A stretch of DNA of 5,800 nt. Origin: Planctomycetota bacterium (lineage in GTDB: Bacteria; Planctomycetota; PUPC01; JACPCR01). The notes under the pieces were generated by a model. That model was not told the origin of the DNA. It saw only the letters and a list, made by a program, of their open reading frames with translations, and searched no databases. Shown here piece by piece: positions 1 through 4,303 of this stretch. The translations under genes were made by a program, and so were the position numbers. Position 1 is the stretch's first letter. Every line of letters starts with the position of its first letter. Where the stretch lies: assembly GCA_030740295.1 (NCBI GenBank), contig JASLXP010000666.1, positions 1 through 5,800 of the forward strand, in the 5' to 3' direction.

Positions 1-314
1 TCTGCCTCTTCTTTGCCCGGCGGGCAGCCTACATGGCACTTTTTGTACGCCGCTGTAAAATCGGTTTTTTCTTCGTTTAATAAACACGACTCGGAGTAGA
101 CGAAGAACTAATGCGAAATGTCTATGCGCCTATCGGCTTGGACATCGCCTCCGTGACCGTGCCGGAGATCGCATTGAGCATTGCGGCCCAATTAGTCCTC
201 GTGCGAAGAAACAGAATAGTGGACGATTCGAGCGCCGAAGAGCAGGTTGTCTACGCGCTCCGGGATCGGCGAAATACTAATTCATCTACCTCCACCGCGC
301 GCTGCCCTCAATGA
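1..314 (+). pseudogene. xdhC: XdhC/CoxI-family maturation protein, C-terminal end, broken by two in-frame stops
   Basis: XdhC-family proteins bind molybdenum cofactor and help insert its sulfurated form into molybdenum hydroxylases such as xanthine dehydrogenase. From 84 the frame reads TRLGVDEELMRNVYAPIGLD and then an EIALSIAAQLVLVRR segment, which match the end of the Rossmann-like XdhC C-terminal domain. The same frame upstream (3-77) reads AAYMALFVRRCK, which lines up without net gap with the family's YIGLIGSRRK motif, but GSRRK appears as VRRCK and TAA TAA follows at 78-83. The bases at about 40-60 look like a local frameshift pair. The final 25 or so residues (to 314) are not recognisable. 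The ATG at 111 could start a 67-residue fragment, but it lacks the domain core and a well-placed ribosome-binding site. The gene begins left of the window. The stop overlaps the mocA start as ATGA, a layout expected of a once-working xdhC-mocA operon. Family identity is fairly sure; real decay versus sequencing error is not decided. Confidence 0.65.
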
Positions 315-916
315 ATGTGACGGCTGTCATTCTCGCCGCTGGTGAATCCAGCCGCATGGGGAAGCTCAAACCGCTGCTGCCGTTCGGCGATTCCACGATT
401 CTGGAAACAGTCATCGACCACATCAATGCGGACGGTATTACCGATATAATTGTTGTTGTTGGCCACAAAGCAGATCAAATTCAAGAATCCATTTGCTCGG
501 ATGTGGCAACTACTATTTTGAACGAAGATTACAGAGAAGGAATGTTTTCTTCGGTTCTCTGCGCGGTGAGACATCTCAAGGCTGAGCAGTCACAACCACA
601 CGGAGTATTAATCGCCTTGGCTGACCAGCCTTCCATCTCTTCGGCGGCTGTGGCAAGATTAGTAAAGTCCTTCCATGAGTTTCCGGAAGAGATACTCGTC
701 CCCTCATTTTCGGGCCGGCGGGGGCATCCGATAGTTTTCCCTTTTACTATTTTGAAAGGCGTGACCGCCTATACGGGCACAGGCGGCCTGCGCGGGTTTA
801 GAGATCTGCATTCGGAGTCAGTGGTTGAAGTCGCCATCGACGAAGAAGCCATCCTGATAGATCTGGATACGCCGGAAGATTATGAAGCTGAGAAAATAAG
901 AAACACCCAATCCTGA
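311..916 (+). CDS. mocA: MocA/MobA-like molybdenum cofactor nucleotidyltransferase
   Basis: This 201-residue cytoplasmic protein belongs to the NTP-transferase family that attaches CMP (MocA) or GMP (MobA) to molybdopterin cofactor. The N-terminal nucleotide-binding signature LAAGESSRMGKLKPLL covers residues 8-23, with Arg15 and Lys20 at the usual places. Also visible are the NEDYREGMFSSV segment (71-82), the metal-binding LADQP (103-107, Asp105), RRGHPIVF (136-143), the G-GLRG stretch (158-162) and the C-terminal DLDTPEDY (184-191). Length and motif order fit whole MocA-type enzymes. The RRGHP and DTPED motifs favour the cytidylyltransferase MocA over MobA, but the nucleotide cannot be proven. 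The start ATG overlaps the upstream xdhC-like stop and has no clear Shine-Dalgarno, so translation was probably coupled to that gene. The pairing fits maturation of a molybdenum hydroxylase whose genes lie outside the window. Confidence 0.88.
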   Translation: MNVTAVILAAGESSRMGKLKPLLPFGDSTILETVIDHINADGITDIIVVVGHKADQIQESICSDVATTILNEDYREGMFSSVLCAVRHLKAEQSQPHGVLIALADQPSISSAAVARLVKSFHEFPEEILVPSFSGRRGHPIVFPFTILKGVTAYTGTGGLRGFRDLHSESVVEVAIDEEAILIDLDTPEDYEAEKIRNTQS

Positions 917-932
917 CTCATTCAGGATTGGG
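906..932. terminator. Probable bidirectional terminator between convergent genes
   Basis: A perfect 11-bp inverted repeat (CCCAATCCTGA, 5-base loop, TCAGGATTGGG) overlaps the mocA stop codon at 914-916. Read on the reverse strand, the stem is followed by a U-rich tail (TGTTTCTTATTTTCT, 905 down to 891), which is good for ending transcripts of the zinc-ribbon gene. Read forward, the tail (CGCTTCTGTTGG) is weak. It sits between two convergent genes, where a shared terminator is expected. Confidence 0.75.
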
Positions 933-942
933 CGCTTCTGTT

Positions 943-997
943 GGAGGCTCTCGGCCCTGTTAACAGGACAAAGGCTCAGTCCTTTTTGGGAGCCTCC
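943..997. repeat. Nested inverted-repeat element with alternative pairings
   Basis: Outer arms GGAGGCTC (943-950) and GAGCCTCC (990-997) pair perfectly and extend by a G-U and a C-G pair (951-952 with 988-989). Inside lie a perfect 12-base palindrome CCTGTTAACAGG (956-967) and a small hairpin AGGAC/GTCCT (965-969 with 979-983) followed by a run of T. A second GGCTC copy at 973-977 could compete for the right arm. It may be a forward terminator, a structured RNA or a protein site; the role is unknown. Confidence 0.5.
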
Positions 998-1011
998 TCA
1001 AGGCAGCTTTG

Positions 1012-1046
1012 GAGAGAGGCGTTCACCTCATCGGGCTGACCCCGAT
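1012..1046. repeat. Two small hairpins just past the zinc-ribbon stop
   Basis: ATCGGG (1030-1035) and CCCGAT (1041-1046) form a perfect 6-bp stem with a 5-base loop, three bases beyond the reverse-strand stop codon. A weaker dyad (GAGGC/ACCTC, with one G-U pair) lies next to it at about 1016-1029. Neither has a U-tract. They may protect the 3' end of the small transcript or add to termination, but this is inference. Confidence 0.35.
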
Positions 1047-1048
1047 AC

Positions 1049-1264
1049 TTATGACAGCTCGGTTGTGGACATCTGGCGTCCCACGCGACCGATCTTCGGA
1101 AGATGATGGCCGTTACGGCGGTTACGCCGCTGACAGACTCTGCAAAAGCGGTGACATCTGTCGGTCATCATCTCTCGCCCGCAGCCAAGGCATTTAAGTT
1201 TCTTGCGCTGCAGGTTGAGTTGCCGGGAATTCAGGGTTTCTTCATTCATCCTTGAAGCATCCAT
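1049..1264 (-). CDS. Small Cys4 zinc-ribbon protein, function unknown
   Basis: This gene encodes 71 residues. The core is CLGC at 25-28 and CRVC at 41-44, a CX2C-X12-CX2C arrangement that very likely binds one zinc ion. Lys and Arg surround it (QRKKLK before, QRRNRR after), so nucleic-acid binding is plausible but not shown. The flanks (1-20 and 50-71) look disordered, and there is no signal peptide or membrane segment. Similar short CxxC...RxCxxCR proteins are common as uncharacterised 'zinc finger' genes in bacteria and phages. The open frame extends upstream to a GTG at 1420, but the start chosen here is fixed by a near-perfect Shine-Dalgarno (AAGGAG, five bases before the ATG at 1264). 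It is the only reverse-strand gene seen, convergent with mocA and divergent from pyrDK. The strong ribosome-binding site and intact Cys quartet argue for a real, expressed gene. Confidence 0.68.
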   Translation of the reverse strand: MDASRMNEETLNSRQLNLQRKKLKCLGCGREMMTDRCHRFCRVCQRRNRRNGHHLPKIGRVGRQMSTTELS

Positions 1265-1267
1265 ATT

Positions 1268-1278
1268 CTCTCCTTTTT
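1268..1278 (-). promoter_or_regulatory. Shine-Dalgarno that sets the zinc-ribbon start
   Basis: On the reverse strand the sequence reads AAAAAGGAGAGA, with AAGGAG at 1275-1270 and a 5-base spacer to the ATG at 1264-1262. It is the strongest ribosome-binding site in the window. It decides for the 71-residue product over the 123-residue reading frame that begins at 1420. Confidence 0.75.
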
Positions 1279-1649
1279 GAACTTGGGAGTACCACCTTAG
1301 GACGTGGTTTGGATTAGAAAAGAAGCAGCCGGATTTACGGACAACTTCCTGAACATTCATACGCATAGACGCAGTTCTTGTTTGAACATTTCCCTCAACG
1401 ATAACTTCAACGAAAAGCACGAAAAGCCGACTTCTCAGATGTAAAGAAGGGTAATTAAAAGGGTTATATTGGGGCGTATTGTTCTGAGGCGCCTCGATGA
1501 TTGGTTTTGGCTCATTCGTGACAAGAATTTACGCCAGTGGCGGATGGGAACTCGTTAAATAAATAACCGCAGGGTCATGGCGTTCCTTCACGATTGATCG
1601 GTCGGAACTCGGGGTTATCTTGACGACCTCAAATGCGTCGGTTACGGGC
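1279..1649. other. Intergenic region between the zinc-ribbon gene and pyrDK
   Basis: No convincing gene is seen here. It should hold the divergent promoters of the zinc-ribbon gene and of pyrDK, but neither shows a good -35/-10 pair. Small structures present are ACCAC/GTGGT (1291-1308, 8-base loop), a two-copy tandem 9-mer CGAAAAGCA/CGAAAAGCC (1411-1428), an A/T-rich stretch with TATATT (1465-1470), a perfect palindrome GAGGCGCCTC (1486-1495) and the nested inverted repeat at 1563-1618. A reverse-strand frame covers 1265-1420 upstream of the chosen zinc-ribbon start, but its translation resembles nothing known. Confidence 0.5.
1563..1618 (+). repeat. Nested inverted repeat in the pyrDK leader
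   Basis: ATAACC (1563-1568) is matched by GGTTAT (1613-1618). Inside it GTTCC (1582-1586) is matched by GGAAC (1604-1608), and the centre holds CGATTGATCG (1591-1600). As RNA it would form an interrupted hairpin ending two bases before the TTG at 1620 and 32 bases before the preferred ATG. No PyrR-binding loop consensus was recognised. A translational or attenuation role in pyrimidine control is possible only by position. Confidence 0.35.
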
Positions 1650-3356
1650 ATGACTAATTACACATTTTTCGGCAAACAGATCTCGGGCAGGTTTACGATT
1701 CCATCGGGTATCGTGACGGTGACCCTCGACACTCTTCATCGCCTTGCTGTCTCCATTCCTGAGTTGGGTATTCTGACCACCAAAAGCATCGGGCCGGTAC
1801 CGCGGCCGGGCAATCCCGAGCCCGTTTATGCCCAGGTTAGTGGCAGGCAGTTTGTGAACGCAGTCGGTCTCGCAAATCCCGGTTGTGAGGAATTTGCGGG
1901 GGAATTGGAATCCTTTGAGCTGCCGCCCGACAAGTTTCTGCTGATTTCAATCTTCGGCGGATCGCCAGATGATTTTCAAAAGGCGGCTACAACTCTGTCT
2001 AAGTATGCGGACGGCTTTGAACTGAATTTTTCCTGCCCGCATGCAAAAGGCTATGGACAGGAAATAGGAAAAGTGCCACAGATTGCACGAGAGTATTTGG
2101 CTGCAGTGAAGGCGGTCACTGATAAACCGACCCTGTGCAAACTCTCTCCGAATGTAGGTGATCTCAGCTCTCTGGCGGGCGCGCTGATAGAAGAAGGCGC
2201 GGACGGCTTCACTGTCATTAATACATGCGGGCCGATCGAGCATCGGCACGAGATTACCGGCACGCATGCCCTCTCGAATAAATCTGGCGGAACATCCGGT
2301 CCATTCGTTAAAGACGAAGCATTGCGTTGCATCCGCCAGGTCAGAGGAGCGGTCACCGAATCTGGCAGGGACCTCCCGATTATCGGAATGGGCGGGATTG
2401 CATCCGCAGAGGATGTCAAAGAATACGAGGATGCCGGCGCTGATTTTTTCGGCATTGGAACCGCGCTGGGAGGGATGTCTACCGCTGACTTAGGAAGCTT
2501 CTTCCAAAAGATCGGAGTTCATGAAAAATGCCAACTGAAGCTCAGCCCGGAATTAATGAAGTTTCGGAAATTTACTGTCGAAAGAATAGACAAGCCTGCC
2601 GCGGACTTAAGAATCATCTGGTCGGAAGAGCCGTTTCAGTGCCGGGCGGGACAATTCGTTTTCGTCTGGCTGCCGGATAATTTTGAGAAACCGTTTGCTC
2701 CCGCGTTTGATGAGCCTAATTGTCTAGTGGTCCGGGATGTGGGGCCGTTTACACATTCTTTAAGTGAACTGAAAGTTGGTGACAGTTTTTATATGCGGGG
2801 TCCTTACGGGGTTGGCTTTGATGAAAAGCCGGATCCCGCGCCGGATACATATTGTCTGATTGGCGGAGGAACGGGCATCGCGCCGCTGCTCCTGTTGGCC
2901 AAGCGCCTCAACGAACACACATCAGCCGATCGCATCCACGTATTTCTGGGAGGTCGTTCCGCAGACCAGGTTTATTTTCAGGAAGAATTCCAACGCTTTT
3001 CAACGCTCCACATTGCCACTGATGACGGGGCCCTGGGTCACGAGGGATTCGTTACCGGCCTTCTTGAAGAGTTCCTCAAGAGCCAGCCGGAACAGACCTA
3101 TCAGTTTTATAATTGTGGTCCGGAAGTGATGGAAAAACCGGCTTTCGACATAGAACGCCAGTTCAAACGCACAGGTATTCAGACCTCGATCGAGCGTTAC
3201 ATGAAGTGCGGGGTCGGCATCTGCGGCATCTGCGCTATGGACGGCTGGCGCACTTGCGTTGACGGCCCAATCATGGAAGAGGAATTACTGGTCGATTCCG
3301 AACAGTTCGGAAATTGGCACCGGCAGAAGACCGGCGAGCTGGTGAAAATCGGATGA
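1650..3356 (+). CDS. pyrDK: Fused dihydroorotate dehydrogenase: catalytic PyrD plus electron-transfer PyrK in one chain
   Basis: This 568-residue protein would oxidise dihydroorotate to orotate (fourth step of UMP synthesis) and pass electrons to NAD. Residues 1-290 are a class 1B-type FMN barrel: TTKS (43-46), PRPGNPEP (51-58), FVNAVGLANPG (68-78), NFSCPH (126-131, Cys129 as the expected catalytic base), CKLSPN (163-168), INTCGP (190-195), GMGGIAS (246-252) and GTAL (270-273). Residues about 305-568 are PyrK: a ferredoxin-reductase fold with RGPYGVGF (383-390), the NAD-binding GGGTGIAP (405-412), TDDGALGHEGFVT (457-469), NCGPEVM (488-494) and a CX4C-X2-CX7C 2Fe-2S site (Cys520, 525, 528, 536). 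The usual PyrK RPxS flavin motif reads KPFA (347-350), so FAD binding may differ. PyrD and PyrK are normally separate proteins. The ATG at 1650 starts right before the barrel; an in-frame TTG at 1620 adds ten residues and has only a weak GGGG before it. The stop overlaps nfo. Confidence 0.92.
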   Translation: MTNYTFFGKQISGRFTIPSGIVTVTLDTLHRLAVSIPELGILTTKSIGPVPRPGNPEPVYAQVSGRQFVNAVGLANPGCEEFAGELESFELPPDKFLLISIFGGSPDDFQKAATTLSKYADGFELNFSCPHAKGYGQEIGKVPQIAREYLAAVKAVTDKPTLCKLSPNVGDLSSLAGALIEEGADGFTVINTCGPIEHRHEITGTHALSNKSGGTSGPFVKDEALRCIRQVRGAVTESGRDLPIIGMGGIASAEDVKEYEDAGADFFGIGTALGGMSTADLGSFFQKIGVHEKCQLKLSPELMKFRKFTVERIDKPAADLRIIWSEEPFQCRAGQFVFVWLPDNFEKPFAPAFDEPNCLVVRDVGPFTHSLSELKVGDSFYMRGPYGVGFDEKPDPAPDTYCLIGGGTGIAPLLLLAKRLNEHTSADRIHVFLGGRSADQVYFQEEFQRFSTLHIATDDGALGHEGFVTGLLEEFLKSQPEQTYQFYNCGPEVMEKPAFDIERQFKRTGIQTSIERYMKCGVGICGICAMDGWRTCVDGPIMEEELLVDSEQFGNWHRQKTGELVKIG

Positions 3357-4198
3357 ATCTGGGCGCGCATATGTCGGTCTCAGGTGGCATCTACAGAGCG
3401 CTGGAACGCGGGGTCGAAAGCACCTGTAGCGTCGTTCAGATTTTTGTGAAGAATCAGATGCAGTGGAAAGCCAAGCGGCTCACGGAGGAAGATGTGGCTG
3501 CCTTCAAAAAAGCTCGGAAGGAGACCGGCATCAAAACCGTGATAGCTCACGACAGCTATCTCATTAATCTCGGTTCGCCGGACGACGCGCTGTGGGAGAA
3601 GTCCATCCACTCGTTCGTTGGTGAGCTCGAACGATGCGAAGCGCTCGGCGTGAGTGGTCTGGTCGCGCATCCGGGCAGCCATATGGGTGAGGGCGAGGAG
3701 TGGGGCCTCAAGCGGATCGCCAACGCGCTGGATACCGTTCACGAGCGGACGCCCGGCCTCAGAGTCAGAACTTACCTCGAGACCACCGCCGGACAGGGCA
3801 CGAATCTGGGTTACAGATTCGAACAGCTCCGCTCGATTATCGATCAGACCGCTGACTCAAAGCGCCTCGCAGTCTGCGTCGATACCTGCCACATTTTTGC
3901 CGCGGGTTATGACATTCGTGATGAAAAGAGATATTCAGCGACGATGAAGGAACTCATAAAGGTCCTCGGCATCCGGCGCATCAAGGCGTTTCATTTGAAC
4001 GATTCGAAAAAGGATCTGGGCTCGCGGGTAGACCGTCACGATCACATTGGCAAGGGTAAGATTGGCATTGATGGCTTCCGGGCATTAATAAACGATGATC
4101 GATTCTCCAAAGTTCCGATGTTCCTCGAGACGCCGAAGGCTGGCGATATGGACCGCGTGAACCTCAGAAAACTTCGATCTCTGCGCGTTTGCAGGTAA
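3353..4198 (+). CDS. nfo: Endonuclease IV (AP endonuclease)
   Basis: This 281-residue cytoplasmic enzyme cuts DNA 5' of abasic sites and removes 3' blocking groups in base excision repair. It is a trinuclear-zinc TIM barrel, and all nine expected ligands are visible by comparison with E. coli Nfo: His66, His106, Glu143, Asp177, His180, His214, Asp227, His229 and Glu259. Family segments are GAHMSVSGG (4-12), KNQMQW (33-38), HDSYLINL (66-73), HPGSH (106-110), ETTAGQGTNLG (143-153), DTCHIFAAGYD (177-187), HLNDSK (214-219), GSRVDRHDHIGKG (223-235) and a final NLRKLRSL. Length matches the usual 280 or so. The frame is open back to 3314, but the ATG at 3353 begins directly at the conserved N terminus and overlaps the pyrDK stop as ATGA, so translation is probably coupled. 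There is no separate Shine-Dalgarno. The pairing with a pyrimidine gene looks like transcriptional convenience rather than shared pathway. Confidence 0.96.
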   Translation: MNLGAHMSVSGGIYRALERGVESTCSVVQIFVKNQMQWKAKRLTEEDVAAFKKARKETGIKTVIAHDSYLINLGSPDDALWEKSIHSFVGELERCEALGVSGLVAHPGSHMGEGEEWGLKRIANALDTVHERTPGLRVRTYLETTAGQGTNLGYRFEQLRSIIDQTADSKRLAVCVDTCHIFAAGYDIRDEKRYSATMKELIKVLGIRRIKAFHLNDSKKDLGSRVDRHDHIGKGKIGIDGFRALINDDRFSKVPMFLETPKAGDMDRVNLRKLRSLRVCR

Positions 4199-4206
4199 GT
4201 GCCTCA

Positions 4207-4221
4207 AGAGTCTTCGGCTCT
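4207..4221 (+). repeat. Short UUCG-type hairpin after nfo
   Basis: AGAGTCTTCGGCTCT can fold as a 4-6 bp stem around TTCG, nine bases past the nfo stop. The bases after it (GTCACATTT) give no real U-tract. It may be a weak terminator or mRNA-end structure before the kinase promoter. Confidence 0.3.
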
Positions 4222-4228
4222 GTCACAT

Positions 4229-4256
4229 TTGACACAAAACTTGGCCTATTTACACT
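4229..4256 (+). promoter_or_regulatory. Candidate sigma70 promoter for the kinase gene
   Basis: A perfect -35 TTGACA (4229-4234) is followed after 16 bases by TACACT (4251-4256, four of six -10 positions). Transcription would begin near 4263, leaving a leader of about 40 bases before the ATG at 4304. It lies in the only gap between nfo and the kinase, so the kinase is probably its own transcription unit. The -10 is imperfect, and a non-model sigma factor could use other signals. Confidence 0.5.
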
Positions 4257-4303
4257 TCAGGGTTCCTGTATTGGGCATCCTCTCGCACTCATAATTGCCG
4301 GAA

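Noticed and set aside
1088..1148. Repeated GTTACGGCG-like units as a repeat element
   Set aside because: They encode the RRNRRN stretch of the zinc-ribbon protein and are explained by its codons.
1009..1197. 62-residue forward frame
   Set aside because: It is antisense to the zinc-ribbon gene, which has a clear Cys4 motif and ribbon spacing; the forward translation shows no family resemblance.
1313..1318. TCTAAT (reverse strand) as a -10 box for the zinc-ribbon gene
   Set aside because: It matches five of six positions, but the nearest -35-like TTGTCC is 20 bases away, too far for a normal sigma70 promoter.
1265..1420. N-terminal extension of the zinc-ribbon gene back to GTG 1420
   Set aside because: The 52 extra residues resemble nothing known, and a near-perfect Shine-Dalgarno lies just before the internal ATG at 1264.
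1411..1428. Tandem CGAAAAGC repeat as the start of a CRISPR-like or VNTR array
   Set aside because: Only two 9-base copies exist, with no spacers and no further copies nearby.
1465..1470. TATATT as a -10 box for pyrDK
   Set aside because: No acceptable -35 sequence lies 16-18 bases upstream, and A/T-rich boxes of this kind occur by chance.
2051..2455. 134-residue reverse-strand frame inside pyrDK
   Set aside because: It is opposite the fully conserved PyrD barrel and has no motif or start signal of its own.
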